This document shows positions 42,910 to 51,615 of a stretch of DNA of 64,000 bases, in pieces. This stretch comes from an uncultured Bacillota bacterium (GTDB lineage Bacteria > Bacillota > Dethiobacteria > DTU022 > UBA8154). Within the stretch, counting starts at the first letter, position 1; each line of letters begins with the position of its first letter. Location of the stretch: contig CALJJZ010000015.1 of the NCBI GenBank assembly GCA_937973635.1, positions 1 to 64,000 on the forward strand, read 5' to 3'. The notes beneath the pieces are model-generated. The model ran no database searches. It saw nothing but the letters and a program-made list of their open reading frames with translations, and was not told the DNA's origin. Made by a program: the position numbers and the translations under genes.

Positions 42910-44206
42910 ACTTACTACGCTGGTTTTATTCCTCTCTCTTTTCTTTTTATTGCTTATAGGGACCCCCGTTGCCTTCGCTTTGGGATGTGTTTCAGTAATT
43001 TTCACTATTTTTTTATGGGGCCCCCAGGGCCTTGCCAATATTCCCCTGGTCATAATGAACCAGCTTAGTCCTACCCTTTTGGCTTTGCCGTTATTTTTGT
43101 TAATGGCTGCTGTCCTGGAACGTTCAGGTATAGCGGATGATCTTTATGAAGCGATCTATCGCTGGACGGGATTTTTGCCAGGGGGGCTAGCTATAGGGAC
43201 AGTATTTATTTGTACTATTTTTGCCGCCATGTCAGGCGTGAGCGGGGCAGCAACGGTAGCGATGGGTTTAGTCGCTATCCCCTCCATGCTCAAACGCAAT
43301 TACAGCAAGCACCTGGCTGTTGGCTGTGTTGCTGCGGGTGGAGTGCTGGGGATTGTCATTCCTCCCAGCGTGATTATGATCCTTTATGCCTCTGTCGTGA
43401 AAGTATCGGTGGGGAATCTTTTTTTTGCCGGGATCGTGCCCGGCATTATTGTTGCTGCCCTGCATATTTTATATATAGGCTTAAGAAGCGCACGAAACCC
43501 CAACTATGGACCTCCCTTGCCGCCAGAAGAAAAATTTAGTTTAAAAGAAAAAGTCGGGGCCCTTAAGCGGCTGCTCCTCCCAGGGCTTATTGTCCTCTCA
43601 GTGCTTGGCGTAATCTATACGGGGATTGCCACCCCTACGGAGGCGGCGGGAATCGGAGCTTTTGGTGCTTTTATTTCTGCTGCTCTCCATAGAAGGTTAA
43701 ATGCTAAGTTGATGAATGAATCCTTGCAAAGCACCCTTGCCATAACTTGCATGATTATGTGGGTGGTGGCAGCAGCTTCTATTTTTAACTCCCTTTATGT
43801 TGCTATTGGCGGGCGAGATCTCCTGATAAATTTAATAACCGGCTTAGAAGTAAGCCCCTGGTTTATTTTAATTGGCATGCAGCTTTCCCTTTTCTTTTTA
43901 GGTATGATTATGGACGATTACGCCATTTTAATGCTGGCAGCCCCCATCTATGCGCCCATAGTGGAGGCTTTGGGTTTTAATCCTATCTGGTTTGGCGTCC
44001 TTTTTATTCTCAATATGCAAATGGCTTATTTAACGCCGCCTTTTGGTTTTAACCTTTTTTATTTAAAGGGTGTGGTGCCTAAAGGCATAACCATGGGCGA
44101 TATTTATGTTTCCGTTATTCCTTTTGTTATCATGCAGGCCCTGGGGCTGGCGCTGGTTATGGCCTTCCCTGCATTAGCCACGTGGCTTCCGGGTTTTCTA
44201 AGGTAA
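42899..44206 (+). CDS. dctM: TRAP transporter large permease (DctM family), operon 2
   Basis: Twelve-helix permease of 435 aa. Landmarks are TIFAAMSGVSGAATVAMGLVAIPSM, GGVLGIVIPPSVIMILYA, GIATPTEAAGIGAFG and MAYLTPPFGFNLFYLKG. The ATG at 42899 follows AAAGGAGGGATAAAG. It closes TRAP operon 2, 8 bp before the end of the convergent regulator gene. The small and large subunits differ clearly from operon 1, so the two transporters are old paralogues rather than a recent duplication. Confidence 0.95.
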   Translation: MGIELTTLVLFLSLFFLLLIGTPVAFALGCVSVIFTIFLWGPQGLANIPLVIMNQLSPTLLALPLFLLMAAVLERSGIADDLYEAIYRWTGFLPGGLAIGTVFICTIFAAMSGVSGAATVAMGLVAIPSMLKRNYSKHLAVGCVAAGGVLGIVIPPSVIMILYASVVKVSVGNLFFAGIVPGIIVAALHILYIGLRSARNPNYGPPLPPEEKFSLKEKVGALKRLLLPGLIVLSVLGVIYTGIATPTEAAGIGAFGAFISAALHRRLNAKLMNESLQSTLAITCMIMWVVAAASIFNSLYVAIGGRDLLINLITGLEVSPWFILIGMQLSLFFLGMIMDDYAILMLAAPIYAPIVEALGFNPIWFGVLFILNMQMAYLTPPFGFNLFYLKGVVPKGITMGDIYVSVIPFVIMQALGLALVMAFPALATWLPGFLR

Positions 44207-44214
44207 CCTCTTGT

Positions 44215-45972
44215 TTATTGCTGGATGTTGTACTTTTTTATTTTCCGGGCCACCGTGGATTGGTTGACTTTTAAAATTTCCGCAACTTTATAGGTGCTCT
44301 TATGTTGCCGGTAAAGCTTTTCTAATATTTTCCTTTCAAAGTCTTTTTTGATGCTTTGAAAAGAAAGGGTGTTGTCCAAGTCAGAAAAATTATTAAAAGT
44401 GTCTACATTAAACATCTCAAAAAGATGATGTAGCCCGATGAGATCCCCAGTAGTTACAATAAAAAGCCGCTCTATTATATTTTTAAGCTCGCGAATATTC
44501 CCCGGCCAGTTATAGTTTTGCAAATAATCCAGGGTTTCAGGGCTTAAAACTTTATTTTTCTTGTACTTCTGGTTAAAAGCCTCCAGACTGGCTTCAACCA
44601 GAGGGACAATATCGTCTTTTCTTTTCCTTAAAGGAGGTATTTCAATGGGTATAACATTGAGGCGATAAAATAGATCTCCCCTAAAAGTGCCTTCTTTTAC
44701 CATGGCAGCTAGATCGCGGTTTGTAGCAGCGATAAAGCGGACATCTAAGATAATTTCTTTATAGCCTCCCACGCGTGTAATGGCACTTTCTTGGAGAAGA
44801 TGCAGCAGTTTTACTTGTAGATTGTAAGGAAGATCCCCAATTTCATCCAGAAAAACTGTGCCTTTATTGGCTATTTCAATTTTACCTATTTTGCCTTTAC
44901 TCCCGGCGCCAGTAAAAGCCCCACTCTCATAGCCAAACAGTTCAGTTTCCAAAAGGTTTTCAGGGATAGCGCCGCAATTAATAGTCACAAAAAGGTTTTT
45001 TTGGCGAGGACTATTATTATGGATAAAACGGGCTAAAAGTCCTTTACCTACCCCTGTCTCTCCCAATAATAAAACCGGCGCATCGACCTCAGCCACTTTC
45101 CTGGCATAATTTAGCACTCGCACCATGGAATTGCTTTTAGCAATAATATTTCCAAACTTTAAAAAGTCCATTTCTTTATTGATCAGTTCTTGATAATAAT
45201 GTTCTTTGAGAGTTTCTAATTCCTCTAATTGGGTTTTTAATCTATTTAATTTAGCTGTATCACGGGCATTAATGATAACATGACAAATAGAACCATCTTC
45301 ATTAAAAAGAGGAGTCCCGGTGACTAGCACTTTAGATTTATTGCCATATTCCTGAAAAATACTGACTTGCCTTTTTTGCTCCAAAACCATTCTGGTGACA
45401 GAAGGCTTAAAAATACCTTCTTTTTCTAATTCTCTGACATTTTTACCTAAAACCTCATCCCTATTAATGCCAGTATTTTCCTCAAAGGCCTTATTTACCA
45501 TTAAAGTATTTCCTTGGCCATCGGTAACATATATTTCATCAGAAGAAAAATTGATTATTTTTTTGAGGATATTCACCTCTGCGTTAAGGGCTAGAGTTTG
45601 TTCTTTTAAGTGCTTTAAAACCTTTAACAAAGAAGAAAAATCTAAAATACCGGTATAGCGATCAGGCTCTTCATAGACCAAAAAAACATACTCGCTTTTT
45701 TCCCCTGAACCTTTTGCTATAATTTCTTCCAAAACCTCCAAAGAGCTATTTTCTTTGACCAAGCCATGGAAGTGCTGTAAAAATTTTTTAACTGGCACAG
45801 AGTGCTCTGATGTTTCCAACTTTTGCCTGCAAACATATCCTTTTATCTGCTCCCCATTTTTTAATATACCGTAATCTAAATTATTTTCTTTTAATATACG
45901 CAGCGCTTCCTGGGAGGTAATGTTTTCCTTTAAAGTTATAAAGCGGTGCAGGGCCAAACCACCGGCTTTCAT
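44215..45972 (-). CDS. Sigma-54-dependent activator with CBS-like, PAS and AAA+ domains
   Basis: Enhancer-binding activator of about 585 aa. Order: CBS-like pair (about 5-125, FITLKENITSQEALRILKENNLDYGILKNGEQIKGYV), PAS (about 140-250), linker coil, AAA+ domain (about 275-505; Walker A GETGVGKG, the sigma-54 contact loop ESGAFTGA, Walker B TVFLDEIGD, arginine-rich RGDLFYRLNV), and a C-terminal Fis-like helix-turn-helix (STYKVAEILKVNQSTVARKIKKY). ATG 45972 is about 8 nt after AAGAGG. No receiver domain, so it senses a ligand directly. It lies next to TRAP operon 2 and probably drives the divergent sigma-54 promoters at 40.7 and 41.0 kb. Confidence 0.95.
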   Translation of the reverse strand: MKAGGLALHRFITLKENITSQEALRILKENNLDYGILKNGEQIKGYVCRQKLETSEHSVPVKKFLQHFHGLVKENSSLEVLEEIIAKGSGEKSEYVFLVYEEPDRYTGILDFSSLLKVLKHLKEQTLALNAEVNILKKIINFSSDEIYVTDGQGNTLMVNKAFEENTGINRDEVLGKNVRELEKEGIFKPSVTRMVLEQKRQVSIFQEYGNKSKVLVTGTPLFNEDGSICHVIINARDTAKLNRLKTQLEELETLKEHYYQELINKEMDFLKFGNIIAKSNSMVRVLNYARKVAEVDAPVLLLGETGVGKGLLARFIHNNSPRQKNLFVTINCGAIPENLLETELFGYESGAFTGAGSKGKIGKIEIANKGTVFLDEIGDLPYNLQVKLLHLLQESAITRVGGYKEIILDVRFIAATNRDLAAMVKEGTFRGDLFYRLNVIPIEIPPLRKRKDDIVPLVEASLEAFNQKYKKNKVLSPETLDYLQNYNWPGNIRELKNIIERLFIVTTGDLIGLHHLFEMFNVDTFNNFSDLDNTLSFQSIKKDFERKILEKLYRQHKSTYKVAEILKVNQSTVARKIKKYNIQQ

Positions 45973-46101
45973 CACCATCACCTCTTAATTTTCTTTAAAA
46001 ATCTTATGGAGAAAAAATGTTTCGGTATTTTAGTGTTGCTAGTACAGTACAACAAATTTTTTTTTGCTATGTCAAGGGGCTAAAAATTGCAACGTCAAGG
46101 C

Positions 46102-46130
46102 TTGACTAAATATGTCTATTTTTGTAAAAT
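46102..46130 (+). promoter_or_regulatory. Sigma-A type promoter of the DivIVA-like gene
   Basis: TTGACT (46102-46107), 17-bp spacer, TAAAAT (46125-46130). It excludes the upstream in-frame ATG at 46112 as the start. Confidence 0.65.
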
Positions 46131-46222
46131 TATTTCATAATTATTATAGAATAGAATTTATCATAAAACTAGTTAAGCCCGGCAGGTTCTTTCGAGCAAA
46201 ATATTGTAGAGGAGGCGCGAAG

Positions 46223-46720
46223 ATGAGAAAAAGCTTCAGAAAATCTCTTTTTGGCTTTAAACCAGCTGAGGTGGAAAGTGAGCTTAAGCAGCTAAGCAGC
46301 GAATACCAGAGCACACTGGCAGCCCTTCAGCTTGAGGTTGAAAAAAAGCAAGAAGAGTTAAAAAAAGCGGAAGAAGAAGTCTACGAGCTGAAGAAGAAGA
46401 TAAATGAATATGTTGCCAGGGAACATATGATTGCTGATGTTTTCCTGGAAGCGCAAAAAAAGGCCACGCAAATTGAAGAAGAAGCGCGGGAAACCGCCAG
46501 AAGATTGATCGAAGAAACGGAGAGCGAGCTAAGAAAAAAAAACCAGGAACTGGTGGGCCTCAGGGAAAAGGTAGCTCACTTTAAAGAAGAATTTAAAAAG
46601 GTTTTGGATAAGTACAGGTTTTCTCTGGAAACGGTGGCCCCAGAGCATTTAAGCGGAGATCTTCTTTCTTATCCCAAGCTTGTTGACAATAAAAACAAAG
46701 AAAGAAGCACTTTGCCTTAA
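46223..46720 (+). CDS. DivIVA-like coiled-coil protein
   Basis: Protein of 165 aa. The N-terminal FRKSLFGFKPAEVESELKQLSSEY resembles the DivIVA lipid-binding segment (F-x-G/Y then E-V-x-x-x-L), followed by a long charged coiled coil (about 25-140) and a short tail. DivIVA proteins bind curved membrane at poles and septa and recruit cell-wall or polymer machinery. ATG 46223 follows GAGGAGG by 7 nt. It precedes the exosortase-G-type cluster on the same strand and may position it. The downstream 1151-aa protein also begins with a coiled coil. Confidence 0.75.
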   Translation: MRKSFRKSLFGFKPAEVESELKQLSSEYQSTLAALQLEVEKKQEELKKAEEEVYELKKKINEYVAREHMIADVFLEAQKKATQIEEEARETARRLIEETESELRKKNQELVGLREKVAHFKEEFKKVLDKYRFSLETVAPEHLSGDLLSYPKLVDNKNKERSTLP

Positions 46721-46755
46721 AGAACCGCCCCCCGCTGCAAGATAGGGGTTAATGC

Positions 46756-46786
46756 ACAATGCACTACGTAGGGTTTAATGCATTGT
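46756..46786 (+). repeat. Inverted repeat upstream of the 6-PTPS-related gene
   Basis: ACAATGCA (46756-46763) and TGCATTGT (46779-46786) form an 8-bp perfect inverted repeat 15 nt apart. It could be an operator or a leader hairpin. A second dyad (AGGGTTG... with ...CAACCCT) follows around 46805-46840. Confidence 0.5.
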
Positions 46787-46948
46787 CTGGAAAATTGTTA
46801 TCCCAGGGTTGTTGCCAAGTGAGCAAGGTCTTGCAACCCTAAGGAAGGAAAGGTTTATATCTTTAACAAAGATAGGAGAAAAGAAAGTACTTGGCTGCGA
46901 TATGAGGCCCAGGAAAATGAGGCCCAGGAAAGAAAACTGCGTGAAGAG

Positions 46949-49900
46949 TTGCAGGGCTTAAACACAAAGCTAGAAGAATACAAGCAGCAGGCTTCCGAGT
47001 TAAGGGCGCTGGCTGCGGCAAGAGGTTCTTCTTTTCTCCATGTCCAGGCCGCCCTTGCCCAAAGCCTTAAGGCGGCAAGGGAAGTGGAAGGCCATGCCCA
47101 GGCTGAGGCCCAGCGCATCCTCTCTGAAGCCGAAGCCGTTGTTGCTGCAAAAAAAATAGAATTGCAGCTTGTAGAGGAGGAAATCGCCCGGTTAAACAAC
47201 GAGCTTTCTTCCCTGGAGCAGCGATCAAATAAGGTTTCCGCAGCGCAAAATAAACGAGCAGCGGTGGAGGAAGCGGGACAAGATTTAAGAATTTCCGGCA
47301 AGGGAGAAGAGATTGTTTGTTCCCCCGGCAGGGGGGAGCCCTTTGCTGAAGCCAAGGCTTACTCCATCCAGTTGTTTACCTTCCTTAACGCCAGCCATTA
47401 TGTTGCCTTTGCCGAGAAAGCTGGCCCGATCCACAGTCACTCTTGGCAGATACGCTTAAAGGTGGATATTCCCTCCTCCGAGAGTGAAACGATACCATTT
47501 ACCACCCTCACAGAATGTATCAACTCTGTTTTTACAGCATATGAGGGCAAAGTGCTGAATGAACTCCGCCCTTTTAACATTCTTCAACCCACGACAGAGA
47601 ATATGGCAATGTACTTTTACAACCGCCTGGAAGATGCGCTTGCCGAGCTAAAATTGGGCTTGGACAGTATTAGTCTGTGGGAGACGCCTTTGCGGGGGAT
47701 AGAAGTAAGCAAACGCAACAATGCCTTTGACCTCCTGCTGGGAAGCAGCAAGGAAAATGTAGAAAATTTAGCTTACCGCGGGGAAATTGCCGCGGCTACC
47801 GAAAAAGGTTTAGGCGCTGCTGTGGGTGTTGGGGGAAAAGGGGAAAGCGTCCCTGCAAAGCGGCCTGGCCCAAAAAGGCCGGAGTATATTGCCTACCGCT
47901 ACGCTTTGCACCATTATGCCGCTGCTGCACTGATAATTAACCTTGTCGCTTTCCTTGCTTATTACCCGGCGATCATGTCTCCCTTCGGGTTTCATTATCC
48001 CTGGGGTTCTGATGCTTGGGGGCACCTGTTCAAAGCAGAGTTCCTTTACGAACAGATCCTTAAAGGTAACTATTTCCCCCAATTTACGGAGTATTGGTAC
48101 AACGGGGTCCAACCTTTTCGCTATTGGGCACCTCTTCCTTATTATTTTTTGGCCCTGCTGCGTTCATTCAGCGCTGACATTTTTATGGCAGGAAATTACT
48201 TTATTTTCGGTTGTGCTCTTGGAGGAGGCCTGGCGTGGCTCTTTTTCGCCAACCGCCTAGGGCTTTTAGCGGCAACCCTGGGAGGCGTTATCTGGAGCGT
48301 TTGGCTCGATAACGTGCGGATTGCCTTCTCCGAGGGGAATCTCCCCCGCGTCCTGGCTGCTGCTTTGCTACCCCTTTTGTTTGCTTTCTTTTTAAAAATA
48401 ATGGAGGAGGGAAGATCTTTTCCCAGTGTTGTTATTTTTGTCGCCCTTTTGCACGGGGTTATCCTCGCCCATGCCATGTTTGGAGCGATTTTTGCTATCT
48501 CCCTGGGGCTTTTCGCCTTTTTCCTTTGGTTCTTGGGTGGCTGCGGGCTAAGTGGTTTTTTGCGGGGGCTTTTAGCCATTGTCCTAGGGGTCCTTTCCAG
48601 TGGATGGTGGCTACTGCCGGCCCTTGTGGGCGGCATTACCGGCATCAATGCTGGAGCGGTAAAAGCCTATGTGGCCGAAAATCTCATTCCCGCAGCGATA
48701 GCGCTAGACCCCTTTTATCGTTTTGCTAACCGGGAGGCTTTTTACTGGGGGATCAGCATTATTTTTGCCCTAACTTTTATTGCCTTGAACTGGCGGGCAA
48801 AACCGCCCTGGGCCAAAAGCCTGGCCCTTTGTGGATTAATCTTAATAGCCTTTACTTTTCCTTCGTTGCGGTTTTTATACGTCCTTTTTCCTTTAAGCCA
48901 CCTGCTGTGGCCGTATTACTTTAGCGGCTTTGCAGCGTTCTCCATTATTGCGTCCAGCCTGGCCTTTTACCCAGCCCCAAAATGGGCCTTTCCTTTGCGC
49001 TTTTCTTTTACCAAAGCGGGGCCTGTTATTGTTGTTATTATCCTTGCAACGGCATTTCTCCTTGACTCCTTTTTCTCTGTGCGTCTGCTTGCCCATACTT
49101 CTACGCGAGCCCCTAATAAATTGATCGCGAGCGCAGAGCTTTTACAGGCTGCCCCGGGCTGGCGTGTAGCAACCATAGATTTAAGCAAGCTCGGCTCCGC
49201 TCCTTCCTACCTTTTGGCAGAACAAGCAGGCCGGGAACAAGTATTTGGGTGGGCCTGGCAGGGGGCTGCCACCTCCCCCAATATCATGCTCATAAACACG
49301 GGTTTGCAATTCCAGTATTATCCTTTTTTGTTTCGCTCCTGTGTCCTTTTGGGGGCGACCGATTTGCTTGTGAAAGACGATGTAATCAAAAACCCCCAGA
49401 CTTTTGCCCTTGAAGCGGAAAAAGCTGGGTACAGTCATATCGTAACAATAGACGGGGTTAGCATCTGGCGCGCCGCTATGGAGACACCCTACTTGGTGGA
49501 GGTGCGGGATGAATTCCTAGCCATCGGTGAACATGCTCCCACGGTAGCTTTGCTGTTTCCCCGTGTAGAGATGGGCGTTTCTACTTATCTTGACAGTTAT
49601 GACCTCGAAAGGCTAAAAAAGTACAGCGGTATTATCCTGTACGGGGCAAAATGGTCCTCCAAGACAAAAGCGGAACAGGCCATTCTGGATTATGCCGCTT
49701 CTGGAGGAGAGGTGTTTGTCGAGCTTACCGGGATGCGGGAAGATGTACTGGCCAAGCAGCCGGAGTTTTTGGGGGTTTACGGTGAGCCGGTTGCTCTGCG
49801 GGGCCAGCTGGAACTTGTGGGACGGGAAGGCGAAGCTTACCTGTTGGAGCCTTTCTTTCTCGGGGATACCGGGATTTGGCAAGCTTGGGTACTGCAGGGG

Positions 49901-50404
49901 TTGGAGGAAGTAGAGCTTGAATTCACATATTTTGGCATGAGCGCACCTGTTTACGGGAGCAGGCTGGTAGAGGGTAGGAAAATCTACTTTTTGGGTGGCA
50001 ACCTGCCCTACCATGCCTTTTTAACAAAGGACGCGTTGGCCCTGGAGCTCCTGCAAGATATTTTCGCCGTAAGGGCGGGATATGCTCCTGTTTCTTTGAT
50101 CCCGCTGCGCGATTACCAGGCTAGCGAGGGCGGTTATGTCATGTCTTGTAGCGTAGAGAACGAAGTTGATGTGGTCGTCCCCGTCGCCGCCCTTGAAGGG
50201 ACGAAGGTAAAACTAAACGGGAGGCTCTGGCCTTACGAAGTTTATGAAAACCTGCTGAGGCTGAAGATCCCCGCTGGCGATCATGAAATTATAATCTATC
50301 TAGAAAGACCGCCTATCTACCGCTGGGGAGCAGCCCTATCCCTGCTTTCCCTTTTGTTTCTGGGCTGCGGCTTTTTTTACCTTCGCAAGAGAAAGGGGGG
50401 GTAG
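46949..50404 (+). CDS. 6-PTPS-related membrane protein with coiled-coil N-terminus
   Basis: Large membrane protein of at least 1151 aa. Order: coiled coil (1-115), 6-pyruvoyl-tetrahydropterin synthase-related domain (about 138-260; zinc-type histidines H150, H162, H164, PTTENMAMYFYNRL, SLWETP), then a long polytopic region from about 325 (GFHYPWGSDAWGHLFKAEFL, then about 12 helices) and a C-terminal extracytoplasmic domain ending in a last helix. The usual PTPS catalytic Cys four residues before the HxH is Ala158, so enzyme activity is doubtful. This matches the 6-PTPS-related domain family found beside exosortase-G genes. TTG 46949 has no ribosome binding site and the frame is open back to 46823 with coil-like sequence, so the true start may lie upstream at a rare codon. 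Confidence 0.85.
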   Translation: MQGLNTKLEEYKQQASELRALAAARGSSFLHVQAALAQSLKAAREVEGHAQAEAQRILSEAEAVVAAKKIELQLVEEEIARLNNELSSLEQRSNKVSAAQNKRAAVEEAGQDLRISGKGEEIVCSPGRGEPFAEAKAYSIQLFTFLNASHYVAFAEKAGPIHSHSWQIRLKVDIPSSESETIPFTTLTECINSVFTAYEGKVLNELRPFNILQPTTENMAMYFYNRLEDALAELKLGLDSISLWETPLRGIEVSKRNNAFDLLLGSSKENVENLAYRGEIAAATEKGLGAAVGVGGKGESVPAKRPGPKRPEYIAYRYALHHYAAAALIINLVAFLAYYPAIMSPFGFHYPWGSDAWGHLFKAEFLYEQILKGNYFPQFTEYWYNGVQPFRYWAPLPYYFLALLRSFSADIFMAGNYFIFGCALGGGLAWLFFANRLGLLAATLGGVIWSVWLDNVRIAFSEGNLPRVLAAALLPLLFAFFLKIMEEGRSFPSVVIFVALLHGVILAHAMFGAIFAISLGLFAFFLWFLGGCGLSGFLRGLLAIVLGVLSSGWWLLPALVGGITGINAGAVKAYVAENLIPAAIALDPFYRFANREAFYWGISIIFALTFIALNWRAKPPWAKSLALCGLILIAFTFPSLRFLYVLFPLSHLLWPYYFSGFAAFSIIASSLAFYPAPKWAFPLRFSFTKAGPVIVVIILATAFLLDSFFSVRLLAHTSTRAPNKLIASAELLQAAPGWRVATIDLSKLGSAPSYLLAEQAGREQVFGWAWQGAATSPNIMLINTGLQFQYYPFLFRSCVLLGATDLLVKDDVIKNPQTFALEAEKAGYSHIVTIDGVSIWRAAMETPYLVEVRDEFLAIGEHAPTVALLFPRVEMGVSTYLDSYDLERLKKYSGIILYGAKWSSKTKAEQAILDYAASGGEVFVELTGMREDVLAKQPEFLGVYGEPVALRGQLELVGREGEAYLLEPFFLGDTGIWQAWVLQGLEEVELEFTYFGMSAPVYGSRLVEGRKIYFLGGNLPYHAFLTKDALALELLQDIFAVRAGYAPVSLIPLRDYQASEGGYVMSCSVENEVDVVVPVAALEGTKVKLNGRLWPYEVYENLLRLKIPAGDHEIIIYLERPPIYRWGAALSLLSLLFLGCGFFYLRKRKGG

Positions 50405-50412
50405 GATCTTTT

Positions 50413-51615
50413 ATGCGCCTTTTTTATTTTTTCATCACGGCAATATGTGTGGCACTAATATTACTGTGGCCCCCGGGGTCTTTATTCCTGCCAAAAATCC
50501 AACTGGACGGGGAATTTGACGACTGGAAAGGGCGCGCTTTTTACCACCACGCCGGCGACTTTAAAGCCGGCCCTTTTAAAAACAGGAAGCTTAAAGCGAT
50601 TTCCTGGGGGACCAATGAAAATGAAAGGCTCCTCTATTTTATGGTAGAGCTGCGCAAGCCAGTTGAGGAAGGATGCAGCTACCTGTGCAGGCTTAATTTG
50701 GATCTTAACGATAACGGCAGCTACCATGACGCTGTTGACAAGTTTGCGCAAATATTGTATGAGCCGGCTTATGATATAGGGAATGTGCTTGTAGAGCTGT
50801 ACTCTTCAAAGGGGGAGCTCCTTTCTACTTACGCAGGGGCCTGGGGAGAAGGTGCCATGGTAGGCGGCAGCCGCTTTGAGTTCAGCATTCCCATGGCCGA
50901 CCTCCATCTCTACCCCGCCCAGCATCTCAGGTTTTATTTTTCCACTCTTGTTCTTCCAGGCGACCGCATCCCCCGGGAAGGCGACATTCAGTGGAAACCG
51001 TTTCCAGTTGTCGTCAGAAGCAGGATAAGGATAACTTTTCTGGCCCTGTGCTGGTTGGCAGGTTCATTTATATTATACCGGCACCGTATCTGGCTTTTTT
51101 ACTACATATGGAGCGCGGTGGGCTTTACTTTCCTATTTATCCTGCTTTTCCGTGGTTCGCTGTTGGAATACCGTATTGAGCAGCTGACCGGACTGGCTCT
51201 CCACTATTTAATGCGTTATTTTGATATTATCAGCTTTGTTTTTGATAAAGCGCCCGGCACAATGCTATTGTTTGTTAAGGCCGATGAAAGCTGGACCACG
51301 CTGGACATAGATATTGAAAGCTCAGGCCTCCTAGAGATCGGCGTTTTTTTAGGGTTAATCCTTTTTTATCCTGCCTACAGGCTTTCCCAAAAGGTCCTTT
51401 ATGCCTTGGTAGGGGTTCTGGCCCTGCTTTCTTTTAACATGGTGCGCTTGATGATCATTGTTGCCCTTATCTATAACTTTGGCAGAAATTTTAACTTTCT
51501 GGCCCATACTCTGTTCGGGCGCATTATCTTTTTCATTTTTATGGCTTTAACTTACTGGTATCTTATGACGCGTCCCACCTTGGTAAAAGTCAAGGAGATG
51601 GTTGAAAATGCCTGA
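50413..51615 (+). CDS. Exosortase-like (XrtG-type) membrane protein with N-terminal CBM9-like domain
   Basis: Protein of 400 aa. After a signal-anchor helix there is an extracytoplasmic domain (about 28-200; IQLDGEFDDWKG, LNLDLNDNGSYHDAVDKF) resembling CBM9/DOMON sugar- or haem-binding folds. The C-terminal half (about 205-385) is polytopic and follows the exosortase layout: the ESSGLLE segment (302-308), R345 in FNMVRLMIIV, and H365 in AHTLFGR. Exosortases cleave and transfer sorted proteins using a Cys in a C-S-G motif; here that position is Ser303. It overlaps the glycosyltransferase gene by 8 bp and follows the 6-PTPS-related gene, the arrangement known for exosortase G in Firmicutes. Confidence 0.8.
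   Translation: MRLFYFFITAICVALILLWPPGSLFLPKIQLDGEFDDWKGRAFYHHAGDFKAGPFKNRKLKAISWGTNENERLLYFMVELRKPVEEGCSYLCRLNLDLNDNGSYHDAVDKFAQILYEPAYDIGNVLVELYSSKGELLSTYAGAWGEGAMVGGSRFEFSIPMADLHLYPAQHLRFYFSTLVLPGDRIPREGDIQWKPFPVVVRSRIRITFLALCWLAGSFILYRHRIWLFYYIWSAVGFTFLFILLFRGSLLEYRIEQLTGLALHYLMRYFDIISFVFDKAPGTMLLFVKADESWTTLDIDIESSGLLEIGVFLGLILFYPAYRLSQKVLYALVGVLALLSFNMVRLMIIVALIYNFGRNFNFLAHTLFGRIIFFIFMALTYWYLMTRPTLVKVKEMVENA

Noticed and set aside
46069-46092. A GG-N10-GC arrangement (GGGGCTAAAAATTGC) upstream of the DivIVA-like gene that could be a fifth sigma-54 promoter.
   Set aside because: The conserved TGGCA of the -24 element is missing, and a better sigma-A promoter lies just downstream at 46102-46130.
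46112-46222. In-frame N-terminal extension of the DivIVA-like protein from ATG 46112.
   Set aside because: The ATG lies between the -35 and -10 boxes of the promoter and has no ribosome binding site; ATG 46223 has a strong one.
46740-46850. Considered whether the paired TGCA dyads before the 6-PTPS-related gene are the same activator sites as at 40.8-40.9 kb.
   Set aside because: The spacing differs (TGCAC-N2-TGCAC rather than TGCAT-N3-TGCAT) and no sigma-54 promoter is nearby.
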